DNA of 49,239 bases from Parcubacteria group bacterium GW2011_GWA2_40_23 (GCA_000996245.1 LBYP01000001.1:81197-130435); one strand, 5' to 3'. Shown: positions 41,485 to 49,201, counted from the first letter of the stretch. The notes: generated from the sequence alone by a model not told the origin. Numbers and translations: made by a program.

Positions 41485-42396
41485 ATGTTGTGGTTTTGGG
41501 TTGTTTTTGCTTCACAGTTTGCCAATGCTGGCGCTCAAATATTAGATAAGTTTCTTTTAATAAAAAAGTTCCCCCGAGTTTCTGTCCTAACTTTTTGGAC
41601 AGCAGTTTGGAATTTGTTGGGGGTGGTTTTTATCTTTTGGGATTTTATCTTCTTCCCAGGCTGGACGATTTTGATTCTAGCCCTCTTGTCCGGTGTCTTT
41701 TTCACAATTGCTTTGCAGTTTTTATACTCAGCTTTAAAAACAGGCGAAGCTTCGCATATAGGTCCACTAGTTGGTGGGGTTGTGCCGATAGTTTCTTTCA
41801 TTGCTTCATACTTTTGGCTCAATGAACGCCTTTCTGGCTTTCAATTGTTTTCAATCGGTTTATTAGTCTTGGGAACTTTGTTAATTTCATTTGAAAAAAG
41901 CCGTAAACATAATGGTTGGCACATTGGCATGGTTTGGGGGATTATTGCGGGGATATTCTTTGGTCTTTCATATGTTTTGACTCGTGGTGTATTTTTAGAA
42001 ACAACATTCTCCACTGGTTTTGTCTGGGCTCGTATTGGTGGATTTATCGCGGCTTTGCCGCTACTCTTAAGTCCATTGGTTCGTGGAGATATTTTCGTTA
42101 ATACAAAAGCCAAAAAGGAGAAGTTGGAATCTGGCTTGGTGGTTTTAATTATAAATAAAACTTTGGCTGTTATTTACTTTTTAGGAATGAACTACGCTTT
42201 GTCACTCGCTAGCGCCACAGTGGTCAATGCTTTGGCTGGTTTACAATATGCCATTATGTTTTTAATGGTTTATATTTGCACCAAAACCGTCCCGAAATTT
42301 TTTAAAGAACAATTCACGCGACGGGAGATTGCCATACAAGTACTAGCAATTTTAATAATAATAAGCGGCTTAGCTTTGACTGTTTTCTCTACTTAG
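41485..42396 (+). CDS. EamA/DMT family transporter
   Basis: A 303-residue protein with ten hydrophobic helices arranged as two five-helix halves, characteristic of the drug/metabolite transporter superfamily. Typical pieces are LYSALKTGEASHIGPLVGGV, in the first half, and LSLASATVVNALAGLQYAIM, in the second. The substrate is unknown. TATAAC lies 8 bases before the ATG, so the message may have almost no leader. The next gene begins one base after its stop. Confidence 0.9.
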   Translation: MLWFWVVFASQFANAGAQILDKFLLIKKFPRVSVLTFWTAVWNLLGVVFIFWDFIFFPGWTILILALLSGVFFTIALQFLYSALKTGEASHIGPLVGGVVPIVSFIASYFWLNERLSGFQLFSIGLLVLGTLLISFEKSRKHNGWHIGMVWGIIAGIFFGLSYVLTRGVFLETTFSTGFVWARIGGFIAALPLLLSPLVRGDIFVNTKAKKEKLESGLVVLIINKTLAVIYFLGMNYALSLASATVVNALAGLQYAIMFLMVYICTKTVPKFFKEQFTRREIAIQVLAILIIISGLALTVFST

Positions 42397-42397
42397 T

Positions 42398-43399
42398 ATG
42401 CGAAAAATTACCAAACATTTTTTAAGACTGGGAATTATCTTGATTGTTTTGTTTGTTCTAATAGTTGCTGCGTGGGTCATCTTTTATTTCCACAGCTTTG
42501 CTCAAGACAATTTTAAATTGGGAGTTAATTTTTCTAAATCATATACAGAATATTTGGGTTTGAATTGGCAGCAAACATATACAGCTATACTCGATGATTT
42601 AAAAGTAAAAAATATACGTTTAGCTGCACCCTGGAATGAGATCGAACCCATTGAAGATCATTGGGTGTTCACTGATTTAGATTGGCAGGTTAACGAAGCA
42701 GTAAAACGCAATGTTGATATTATTCTTGTTCTTGGTCGTCGCACTCCGCATTGGCCAGAGTGTCATGATCCTGTGTGGTTAATGGGTTTGCCACCAGAGA
42801 TTATTATTGATCGTCAAAATAAAATGATGACCAAGGTTATTGAACATTATAAAAATATTTCACAAATTAAAATCTGGCAGGTTGAGAATGAACCGCTGCT
42901 CGATGTTTTTGGTGTGTGTCCCCCTGGTGATATTAATTTGTTGCGGCAAGAAGTGACTCTAGTTAAAAATCTTGACGATAGACCGGTGTTAATCACTGAT
43001 AGTGGGGAATTAAGTTTTTGGGCAGCCGCTGCGAATACTGGAGACATTTTTGGCACCACCATGTATCGAGTCACTCATAATCCGTATTTAGGTTATTTAT
43101 ATTATCATTTACCACCAGCATTTTATACTGTAAAAGCCAAATTAGCAGGAAAAAATTTGAATGATGTTATTGTTTCTGAATTACAGGCTGAACCATGGGC
43201 ACCGGGCGGTCTTTTAAATACTAGTTTGGAGGAACAGCAGGTTTCTATGGACGGAATACGTCTTGTTAATCATGTTAATTATGCCAAGCGTACTGGTTTT
43301 GTGGGTGCTTATCTTTGGGGCGCAGAATGGTGGTACTGGCTGCGAGAAAAACAAGGTGTGAATGAGTTATGGGATACTGCACAGAAAATATTTAAATAA
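42398..43399 (+). CDS. Membrane-anchored GH clan A-like (beta/alpha)8 protein
   Basis: A 333-residue protein with an N-terminal transmembrane helix (about 10-32) and a TIM-barrel domain like GH5/GH42-type glycoside hydrolases: KNIRLAAPWNEIEPIEDHW, RRTPHWPECH, acid/base candidate E in WQVENEPLL at strand 4, and nucleophile candidate E in VIVSELQAEPW at strand 7. The final WGAEWWYWLREKQG resembles the sugar-binding Trp region. The substrate is unknown; envelope or external polysaccharide is likely. It follows the EamA gene directly. Confidence 0.85.
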   Translation: MRKITKHFLRLGIILIVLFVLIVAAWVIFYFHSFAQDNFKLGVNFSKSYTEYLGLNWQQTYTAILDDLKVKNIRLAAPWNEIEPIEDHWVFTDLDWQVNEAVKRNVDIILVLGRRTPHWPECHDPVWLMGLPPEIIIDRQNKMMTKVIEHYKNISQIKIWQVENEPLLDVFGVCPPGDINLLRQEVTLVKNLDDRPVLITDSGELSFWAAAANTGDIFGTTMYRVTHNPYLGYLYYHLPPAFYTVKAKLAGKNLNDVIVSELQAEPWAPGGLLNTSLEEQQVSMDGIRLVNHVNYAKRTGFVGAYLWGAEWWYWLREKQGVNELWDTAQKIFK

Positions 43400-43401
43400 T
43401 A

Positions 43402-43490
43402 AAGCTTATAGCTTCTAGTCTATTAGCTTTTAGGTGCTTAAGATCTAGAATCTTTGTAGCTAAAAGCTAGAAGCTAATTCCTATAAGCTA
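43402..43490. repeat. Inverted repeat AAGCTTATAG...CTATAAGCT (R2)
   Basis: A second good copy of the 26621 element, with the same ends and the shared TTAGCTTTTAGGTGCTTA in the left half. It ends 8 bases before the next ATG. Confidence 0.88.
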
Positions 43491-43498
43491 AAAAGAAT

Positions 43499-43906
43499 AT
43501 GGGAACACCAGGATCAATTAAACCAAAACAAATTGGGAAGGTGATAGTTTATTCCGTAATTTTTATAATGATAGTTTTTGCAGCGGGGATGTTAATTACG
43601 CGAATTCCGACTAGCACAAAACAAGAGGATGTCAAAAGCAGTAGCAAAAAGATTACGAGCTTTGAAGAGGATTTGGTTGAACAAGCGCAACAAATTTATG
43701 CGCAAAAAAAAGCCAAGAACGTGGATTTTAAAAATGGATCTTGTTTGTCTGATAGTTTAGCTTCAACTTGGGTAGTTGATATCGCGCATGATCCGCGACA
43801 AGCCATTGATGATTTGCCCGAAAATCAATGCCCTTCATTTATTTCAGGAAAGACGCAGCATTTTATTGAACTAGATCCAGATGGTCAATTAATTAGATTA
43901 CAATAG
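43499..43906 (+). CDS. Single-pass exported protein, 135 aa
   Basis: Not recognised. One transmembrane helix (about 15-36), then a charged helical stretch (EEDLVEQAQQIYAQKKAKNV) and a small domain with two cysteines (GSCLSD and ENQCPSF), which could form a disulfide outside the cell, and an end HFIELDPDGQLIRLQ. It lies two bases before the next gene and is likely in the same unit. Confidence 0.7.
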   Translation: MGTPGSIKPKQIGKVIVYSVIFIMIVFAAGMLITRIPTSTKQEDVKSSSKKITSFEEDLVEQAQQIYAQKKAKNVDFKNGSCLSDSLASTWVVDIAHDPRQAIDDLPENQCPSFISGKTQHFIELDPDGQLIRLQ

Positions 43907-43908
43907 CT

Positions 43909-44508
43909 ATGAAAATTATTAGTTTCTTGTGTTTGTTTGCAGTTTTGGGTTTTGTTTTTGTTCCTGGTGTCAGTGCTAATCAACCCACAGCTGTAAAATC
44001 ACCAACACAGGATTTTTTGGAAAATAAAGCCGCCATTATCGAACCAGGAGTTTTACCAACTTCTTTTTGGTATTGGGCTGATAAATTTGCTGAGCAGATT
44101 CGTTTTGTTTTTACTGTAGGCAAGGAAGGTAAGGCCGATTATTTAGTTGGCATGGCCAAGGAACGTTTGGCGGAAATGAAAAAGTTATCAGAAGAAGGAA
44201 TTACTAAGTATGCAGATGGGCTTCTGGTTGAACATGATGAGTTAATAAAAAAAGCGCAAGAAATGTATTTAGATTTAAAGGAACAGGGAATAGAAAAAGC
44301 CAAAGAGTTACAGGTCGGTACAGAAAAAAACATTTTGATTAACGAAGCGAAAATCAAATCACAATTGGGTAATGCTGAAACCACTTATAAGGTTAAAGAG
44401 GATTCTGTTGGCGCAAAAGTGCGTGCTTTTTTGGGAACAGTGATGAGTCATTTGTCTTGGAAGAACGAACAGATTCAGGGGCAGAGAGCGGATACATTCG
44501 ATAAATAA
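43909..44508 (+). CDS. Secreted DUF5667-like helical protein
   Basis: A 199-residue exported protein with signal peptide (ISFLCLFAVLGFVFVPGVSA) and the pattern PGVLPTSFWYWADKFAEQIR, then KADYLVGMAKERLAEMKKL, which fits DUF5667 as I remember it. The remainder is a long charged coiled coil. Function unknown; extracytoplasmic. It follows the 43499 gene by two bases. Confidence 0.75.
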   Translation: MKIISFLCLFAVLGFVFVPGVSANQPTAVKSPTQDFLENKAAIIEPGVLPTSFWYWADKFAEQIRFVFTVGKEGKADYLVGMAKERLAEMKKLSEEGITKYADGLLVEHDELIKKAQEMYLDLKEQGIEKAKELQVGTEKNILINEAKIKSQLGNAETTYKVKEDSVGAKVRAFLGTVMSHLSWKNEQIQGQRADTFDK

Positions 44509-44594
44509 ATACTAATTACTAATCTGTTGCTAATCTACTAGTAGTTCAAATATTTGAGTGCTGTGTATTTGATTGGTACATGGTACTTTTTTTA

Positions 44595-44606
44595 TCTAAA
44601 TTTAGA
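44595..44606. promoter_or_regulatory. Palindrome TCTAAATTTAGA upstream of promoter
   Basis: A 12-base perfect palindrome ending 7 bases before the -35 of the 44614 promoter. The core is found again at 38135-38144 (9 bases upstream of another perfect -35) and at 48985-48996. It could be an operator or UP-like element. Confidence 0.6.
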
Positions 44607-44613
44607 CAAAAGC

Positions 44614-44642
44614 TTGACAAAAAATAGAATATGTGCTATATT
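44614..44642 (+). promoter_or_regulatory. Consensus promoter of the tRNA-like RNA
   Basis: TTGACA (44614-44619), 17-base spacer, TATATT (44637-44642). Predicted start about 44649-44650, which is the first paired base of the RNA's acceptor-like stem. Confidence 0.88.
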
Positions 44643-44649
44643 GATAATA

Positions 44650-44746
44650 CCGCAGGGCTGAGCGACCTGGCAAAGCCAGAGCCGAGCAATCGGCTAAAAC
44701 TCTCCCACAAGGAGAGAATCGAGGGTTCAAATCCCTTCTCTGCGGC
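44650..44746 (+). ncRNA. tRNA-like RNA without a normal anticodon loop
   Basis: Ends pair as an 8-bp acceptor-like stem CCGCAGGG (44650-44657) / CTCTGCGG (44738-44745). A canonical T-arm GAGGG-TTCAAAT-CCCTT (44721-44737) precedes the 3' strand. Between them are three hairpins: CTGGC-AAA-GCCAG (44667-44679), AGCCGA-GCAA-TCGGCT (44680-44695, a GNRA tetraloop where the anticodon loop would be in a Ser/Leu-type tRNA), and CTCTCC-CACAA-GGAGAG (44700-44716, like a long variable arm). If instead the last hairpin is the anticodon arm, the loop CCACAAG lacks U33. CCA is not encoded, while both tRNAs in this window encode it. Options: degenerate tRNA-Ser, specialised non-coding tRNA, or tRNA-mimic RNA (for example Y-RNA-like). 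Confidence 0.7.
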
Positions 44747-44756
44747 CCGCCTGGTT

Positions 44757-44789
44757 AGGGGACAGCATTCACGCTAGAAGCTGTCCTCT
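44757..44789 (+). terminator. Hairpin after the tRNA-like RNA
   Basis: GGGGACAGC / GCTGTCCTC (one G-U) with a 13-base loop, followed by TTAAATTTG. The T-run is weak but the stem is strong. Confidence 0.65.
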
Positions 44790-44799
44790 TAAATTTGTT

Positions 44800-44828
44800 T
44801 GTGAATAAGCCAAAATTTAGCTATAATG
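44800..44828 (+). promoter_or_regulatory. Promoter of the M16 protease gene
   Basis: TTGTGA, 17 bases, TATAAT (about 44822-44827), roughly 33 bases before the start codon. Confidence 0.6.
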
Positions 44829-44860
44829 AGTATTGATTAACTATCAATATTTTTTATTTT

Positions 44861-46126
44861 ATGCACAAAAAAACCATTTTTAAAAATAAGGCACGTTTAC
44901 TCTATATCCCCACACCGGGGACAGAGGCGGTAACTGTGCTTTTTTTATTTGCCGTGGGTTCACGTTATGAAACCCCAGAAATTAATGGCGTCTCGCATTT
45001 TATCGAACACCTGATGTTTAAGGGAACAAAAAAAAGACCAACTACACTTCATATTTCCAAAGAACTTGATGGTGTCGGTGCTGAATTCAATGCTTTCACG
45101 GGCAAAGATTACACTGGATATTATATAAAAATAAATCATAAGCAAGTTGATTTAGCAGTTGATGTTTTGTCCGACATGCTTTTGAATTCAAAATTTGATG
45201 CCAAAGAAATGAATCGCGAGCGTGGTGTGATTATCGAAGAAATAAATATGTATCATGACAACCCAATCATGTACATTGAAAATGTTTGTGAAGATTCCAT
45301 TTATTTCGGTAGTACTTTGGGTTGGGACATAGCTGGTCCGGTAGAAACGATTAGAAAAGTTACGCGCAAACAATTGTTGGAATATAAAAATAAATTTTAT
45401 CAACCCAATAATGTTGTTGTAGCGGTGGCTGGGAAAATTGATACTAAAGTGAAAGGAATAATCCAAAAGAAATTTGCTAACCTTTTTAAACAAAGGGCAA
45501 AACCAGAAATATTTGAACCCTTTGTTTTTGATCAGAAAGCACCACGAATTAAAATAAAATATCGCGATACGAAGCAAGTTCAACTCGGTCTTGGTTTTGG
45601 TGCCTTTGGTTATGGCGATAAGCGCACCCACGCCATGCATTTGCTCACTATAATTTTGGGCGGAAATATGAGCTCACGTCTTTTTATCTCGGTGCGCGAA
45701 AGACGTGGTCTAGCTTACTTTGTTCGATGCTATCCAAATTTTTATCAAGATGTTGGCAATATTTTTATTCAATCTGGTTTGGATGTTTCGCGACTCGACA
45801 GCGCCATAAAAGTCATCTTGGATGAATTAAAAAAGATCAAGAAGGGCGTTACGGCCAAGGAATTGAAGGATGCTAAGGAATTTGTGCGGGGTAAAATGGT
45901 TTTGAATTTAGAGGATTCATCTCACGTAGCTGAATATTTTGCCAAACAAGAACTATTAATGAACGAAATTTCTACTCCAGATCAAAAAATGAAACTCTAC
46001 GATAAAGTTACGACCAAGGAAGTTAGAGCCGTAGCGAATGAGATCTTTAAAAAAGAACGTTTGAACTTAGCTCTGATTGGCCCTTTTCGTGACGCTAAAA
46101 AGTTTCACAAGCTTATTTCTTTATAA
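44861..46126 (+). CDS. M16 family zinc peptidase
   Basis: A 421-residue insulinase-type metalloprotease. The inverted zinc motif H-x-x-E-H is HFIEH at residues 46-50, and the third ligand is in RGVIIEEIN (E126/E127). The C-terminal half has the usual inactive-domain pattern (LTIILGGNMSSRLFISVRER then RGLAYFV). It resembles the single-chain processing-peptidase-like proteins (PqqL/YmxG type). No signal peptide is seen, so it is cytoplasmic or exported in another way. It starts an operon with tpiA, fba and the TPR gene (gaps of 5, 1 and 3 bases). Confidence 0.95.
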   Translation: MHKKTIFKNKARLLYIPTPGTEAVTVLFLFAVGSRYETPEINGVSHFIEHLMFKGTKKRPTTLHISKELDGVGAEFNAFTGKDYTGYYIKINHKQVDLAVDVLSDMLLNSKFDAKEMNRERGVIIEEINMYHDNPIMYIENVCEDSIYFGSTLGWDIAGPVETIRKVTRKQLLEYKNKFYQPNNVVVAVAGKIDTKVKGIIQKKFANLFKQRAKPEIFEPFVFDQKAPRIKIKYRDTKQVQLGLGFGAFGYGDKRTHAMHLLTIILGGNMSSRLFISVRERRGLAYFVRCYPNFYQDVGNIFIQSGLDVSRLDSAIKVILDELKKIKKGVTAKELKDAKEFVRGKMVLNLEDSSHVAEYFAKQELLMNEISTPDQKMKLYDKVTTKEVRAVANEIFKKERLNLALIGPFRDAKKFHKLISL

Positions 46127-46131
46127 TCAGT

Positions 46132-46887
46132 ATGAAAAAAATTCTTATTGCTAATTGGAAAATGAATTTAGATGTAGAGAAAACTTTACAATTGGCACGT
46201 GATTATAAAAAAGAACTTAAAGCTTTGTCAGGGATTGAACTTATAGTGGCTCCGAGTTTGCCTTTGCTTATTCCAGTTGAAGGAATTTTTGCTAAAACCA
46301 AAATTGGTTTAGCTGGCCAAAACGTAGCTGCTTTTAGTACCGGATCATATACAGGCGAAGTTTCAGCTGCAATGTTAAAACAAATCGGCTGTAAATATTC
46401 TTTAGTGGGACACTCCGAAAGGAGGCAACATGTGGCTGAAATTGATGAGATGATACACAAAAAAATTGTGCAATGTTATGCTGGCGGGCTCATTCCAGTT
46501 TTGTGTGTGGGTGAATTATTGAAGGACAAAGAAAATGGTCAAAGAGATTCTGTTATTATTAATCAATTGCATCAAGCTTTAGCTAAGGTGCCAGATTTAC
46601 CTGAAAAGGAAATTATCATTGCTTATGAACCGGCTTGGGCCTTGGGCACAGGCGTTTCAGTCGAAAAGGAAGATTTGCTGCATGTTGAACGGATTATTAA
46701 AAGGGCGATATCAAGTTTATTTTCAGAAAGTTTTTATAATGAAAAAGTTCGTCTACTCTATGGCGGTTCAGTTAATAGTAAAAATGTCAGTAATTATTGG
46801 GGCATTGAAAAGATGTCTGGTTTTTTAGTCGCCACGGCCAGTTTAGACGCAGAAGAATTTTCAAAAATTGCCTTATCAATGAAATAA
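46132..46887 (+). CDS. tpiA: Triosephosphate isomerase
   Basis: Interconverts dihydroxyacetone phosphate and glyceraldehyde-3-phosphate. The catalytic residues are K10 (NWKMN), H94 (LVGHSERRQ) and E166 (AYEPAWALGTG), and the phosphate loop LLYGGSVNSKN is present. Length 251 is normal. It is directly followed by fba, so two successive glycolytic steps are co-expressed. Confidence 0.98.
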   Translation: MKKILIANWKMNLDVEKTLQLARDYKKELKALSGIELIVAPSLPLLIPVEGIFAKTKIGLAGQNVAAFSTGSYTGEVSAAMLKQIGCKYSLVGHSERRQHVAEIDEMIHKKIVQCYAGGLIPVLCVGELLKDKENGQRDSVIINQLHQALAKVPDLPEKEIIIAYEPAWALGTGVSVEKEDLLHVERIIKRAISSLFSESFYNEKVRLLYGGSVNSKNVSNYWGIEKMSGFLVATASLDAEEFSKIALSMK

Positions 46888-46888
46888 T

Positions 46889-47755
46889 ATGTTAGTCCAC
46901 ATTAAAAAAATTATTACAGCAGCTGAAAAAGGGAAGTATGCAGTCGGCGCCTTCAATGTTAATAATTTAGAAATTGTTCAGGCTGTTGTTAACGCGGCCG
47001 AAAAAATGAAGGCTCCGGTAATTGTTCAAGTGACAGAAGGCGCGATCAAATACGCAGGATTGAAAGAAATTACAGCTCTTGTTAAATCCTATGCAACTGA
47101 AACAAAAATTCCAGTAGCTTTGCATTTGGATCATGGTCATGATTTTAAAATAATAAAAAAATGTATAACGGCCGGTTTTTCTTCTGTTATGATAGATGCT
47201 TCTGGTTTGCCCTACAAAAAGAATGTAGAGTTGACTAAAAAAGTCGTGGCTTATGCTCATGCTAGGAAAGTTTGGGTTCAAGCAGAACTGGGAACATTGG
47301 AAGGCGCTGAAGATTGGATCAAAGTTGGCAAGGGCGAAGGTTATTTTACGGATCCGAAAGAAGCAAAACGATTCGTAAAAGAAACTAATATCAATTCTTT
47401 TGCACCATCGGTTGGTAATTATCACGGTGTAGCCAAAATTGTTGAAAAAAAAGTTCTTAAGCTAGACTTGAAAAGATTAGCTGAAATTGGTAAGATAGTT
47501 CCTGTTCCCTTAGTCCTGCATGGAGCTTCTGGTTTCCCTGAGGGTCAGATAAAAGCAGCTATTAAAGCGGGCATTAGAGTAATAAATATTGATAGCGAAT
47601 TACGTCTTTCATTCGCACGAGCCGAGAGAACTTTTTTTGAGATAAATATCAACGAATACGATCCAAGAAAAATTTTGGAACCAGCTATTATAGCCATGCA
47701 AAAAGTAGTCATAAAAAAAATAACACTTTTTGGCAGTCGTAATAAAGCGAAATAA
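46889..47755 (+). CDS. fba: Class II fructose-bisphosphate aldolase
   Basis: Cleaves fructose-1,6-bisphosphate. Metal ligands and catalytic residues are in HLDHGH (H79, D81, H82), QAELGTLEG (E133), GNYHG (H179) and VLHGASG (H211). The 288-residue length is that of the short class II subgroup. The substrate could in principle be tagatose-bisphosphate, but coupling with tpiA supports the glycolytic role. One base separates it from tpiA. Confidence 0.96.
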   Translation: MLVHIKKIITAAEKGKYAVGAFNVNNLEIVQAVVNAAEKMKAPVIVQVTEGAIKYAGLKEITALVKSYATETKIPVALHLDHGHDFKIIKKCITAGFSSVMIDASGLPYKKNVELTKKVVAYAHARKVWVQAELGTLEGAEDWIKVGKGEGYFTDPKEAKRFVKETNINSFAPSVGNYHGVAKIVEKKVLKLDLKRLAEIGKIVPVPLVLHGASGFPEGQIKAAIKAGIRVINIDSELRLSFARAERTFFEININEYDPRKILEPAIIAMQKVVIKKITLFGSRNKAK

Positions 47756-47758
47756 ATT

Positions 47759-48613
47759 ATGTTTTTAAATATTATTTTTATTGCAGTTATAGTTCTGTGT
47801 CTTGGTGTGATAATTTTTATTTACCTGAGAAAATTTCCAAGAGCCAGAACTTTGGATGTTAAGACTGTACCAGCGGCCCGTCGAGCTGAAGTCCGTGATA
47901 GGATTCTGCTTGAAAGAATTAAACGCAATAGCGAATGGGGTAAGTCAATCGTGGGTAAAGGATTGGCGCCAGTTGCTAAGGTTTCTAAATTGGTTGTCAA
48001 AAAATTATTTAGCAAAATTTACGATTTAGAAGAGAAATATAAGAAAGAAGCAGCTGGGCAAAATCCACTCAAGCGTGGTCAGTTAAAGAATAAGATGACA
48101 CAACTGCTTGCGGATGCTCAAAAATCTTTTAAAGATGGAAAATATCAAGATGCAGAAAAAGTTTACATTGAAATTATCAGTTTAGATCCTAAAAATATTG
48201 AGGCTTATGAGGGTTTGAACGACGTCTATTTAGAAATCAAAGAGTATGCTCAGGCTTTGCAGACCGCTGAATTTATTTTAAAACTTGTTAGTCGACAAAG
48301 TACTCCTATAACTAAGTTCGATGATAAGGGCAAATCGTTCTCCACAGTCAGTAACGCGCACGAACTTGCTGATGTCTATTGTGATGTTGGTTATATACAT
48401 GGTTTGTTGAATCAACAAGATCAAATGTCTGATTGTTATTTTAAGGCCTTAGAACTAGAACCTAATAATCCACGTAATATTTCTTTAATGCTAGAAATTT
48501 ATATCCGACAAGGACGTAAATCTCATGCGTTAGATCTTTTGGCCGACTTGGAACGTGTTAACCCAGAAAATCAACGTTTAAAAGAATTCCGAGATCAGAT
48601 CACAAATTCGTAA
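47759..48613 (+). CDS. Membrane-anchored TPR protein
   Basis: A 284-residue protein. An N-terminal transmembrane helix (about 2-22), a basic stretch, then tetratricopeptide-like repeats from about residue 115 (AQKSFKDGKYQDAEKVYIEI, then LDPKNIEAYEGLNDVYLEIK; a later repeat CDVGYIHGLLNQQDQMSDCY followed by FKALELEPNNPRNI). Probably a scaffold at the cytoplasmic or outer face of the membrane. The stop TAA is part of an ATTCGTAA repeat (48606-48613), so the last residues (TNS) are repeat-encoded. Confidence 0.88.
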   Translation: MFLNIIFIAVIVLCLGVIIFIYLRKFPRARTLDVKTVPAARRAEVRDRILLERIKRNSEWGKSIVGKGLAPVAKVSKLVVKKLFSKIYDLEEKYKKEAAGQNPLKRGQLKNKMTQLLADAQKSFKDGKYQDAEKVYIEIISLDPKNIEAYEGLNDVYLEIKEYAQALQTAEFILKLVSRQSTPITKFDDKGKSFSTVSNAHELADVYCDVGYIHGLLNQQDQMSDCYFKALELEPNNPRNISLMLEIYIRQGRKSHALDLLADLERVNPENQRLKEFRDQITNS

Positions 48614-48621
48614 CTACGGTC

Positions 48622-48756
48622 AACCTCGACCTGTGCTTGCACAGCACTCGAGGAACTAATGTTTATAACCTTGACCTGTGTTTGCACAGCATGCGAGGAA
48701 CTAATGTTTATAACCTTGACCTGTGCTTGCACAGTACTCGAGGAACGAGTAGTACT
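48622..48756. repeat. Three tandem 45-bp repeats before tRNA-Thr
   Basis: Exact period of 45 bases: the hairpin CTGTGCTTGCACAG (with one T in copy two) starts at 48631, 48676 and 48721, each preceded by ACCTTGAC and followed by CGAGGAACTAATGTTTATA. The third copy changes after CGAGGAAC to a sequence that pairs back to ACAGTACT, making a hairpin at the tRNA 5' end. Confidence 0.92.
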
Positions 48757-48758
48757 GT

Positions 48759-48834
48759 GCCGTTGTAGCTCAGTTGGTAGAGCATCTCCATGGTAAGGAG
48801 AAGGTCTCGGGTTCGAATCCCGACAACGGCTCCA
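48759..48834 (+). tRNA. tRNA-Thr (anticodon GGU)
   Basis: A 76-base cloverleaf. Acceptor GCCGTTG/CAACGGC, D-arm GCTCAGTTGGTAGAGC, anticodon arm TCTCC-ATGGTAA-GGAGA with GGT, T-arm CTCGG-GTTCGAATC-CCG region, discriminator T and encoded CCA. It reads ACC and ACU. Its 3' UCCA and its anticodon both fit the T-box leader at 4625-4838. Confidence 0.97.
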
Positions 48835-48915
48835 GGTACCATTCACTAGCGTTCAGGTACCTGGTAAACCATTTCGTACAGATTTTGTTTAACCTCATGG
48901 CAAGCCATTCATTGT

Positions 48916-48942
48916 AACTTCGTTTTAGACGAGGTTTTTTTG
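48916..48942 (+). terminator. Terminator downstream of tRNA-Thr
   Basis: AACTTCGT / ACGAGGTT (one G-U) with a 5-base loop, followed by TTTTT. Confidence 0.8.
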
Positions 48943-48984
48943 TTTATTTCTATCAACAGAGTCTTTTTAGATGGTATTATTTTA

Positions 48985-48996
48985 TCTAAATTTAGA
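48985..48996. promoter_or_regulatory. Palindrome TCTAAATTTAGA
   Basis: The same 12-base palindrome as at 44595. A weak TTCATG-18-TATTTT follows, and a good TTGACA promoter begins 50 bases downstream. Confidence 0.5.
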
Positions 48997-49045
48997 ACTA
49001 ATTCATGTCTTTTTTTGTGCTCAGCTATTTTGTAGGGTACAGCTG

Positions 49046-49074
49046 TTGACATTATTTTATTAATATGCTATTAT
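49046..49074 (+). promoter_or_regulatory. Promoter of the terminal leader or small RNA
   Basis: Perfect TTGACA (49046-49051), 17 bases, TATTAT (49069-49074). Predicted start about 49081. Confidence 0.8.
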
Positions 49075-49080
49075 ATATTT

Positions 49081-49201
49081 ATCGACGTCTGAGATGCAGT
49101 AATAAAAATCAGACCATGTTCGTCACACCCGCAACGCAAGGTTACCGTTACCTTTTGGGTGCTTTTATACCCGGAATTTCAGGCCATTTGGCCTGTTTTT
49201 T
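49081..49201 (+). ncRNA. Candidate small RNA or attenuated leader
   Basis: About 120 bases between a consensus promoter and a terminator. It folds into GTCTGA...TCAGAC (about 49086-49115), CACCC...GGGTG enclosing AAGGT...ACCTT (about 49127-49161), and the terminator. No reading frame of note is inside. It may be a free small RNA or the 5' leader (riboswitch or ribosomal-protein leader) of a gene beyond the window. I could not match it to a known family by eye. Confidence 0.55.
49180..49201 (+). terminator. Terminator of the candidate small RNA
   Basis: CAGGCC-ATTT-GGCCTG followed by six T. Confidence 0.92.

Noticed and set aside
44650-44746. Calling this RNA a standard tRNA-Ser or tRNA-Leu
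   Set aside because: No 7-base anticodon loop with U33 can be drawn, the D-arm is abnormal and CCA is not encoded; reported as tRNA-like instead.
48622-48756. CRISPR array
   Set aside because: Only three units, each a contiguous 45-bp tandem repeat without distinct spacers, and no cas genes.
48595-48846. Minus-strand frame with 15-residue periodic sequence
   Set aside because: It is only the translation of the 45-bp tandem repeats plus the tRNA-Thr antisense strand.
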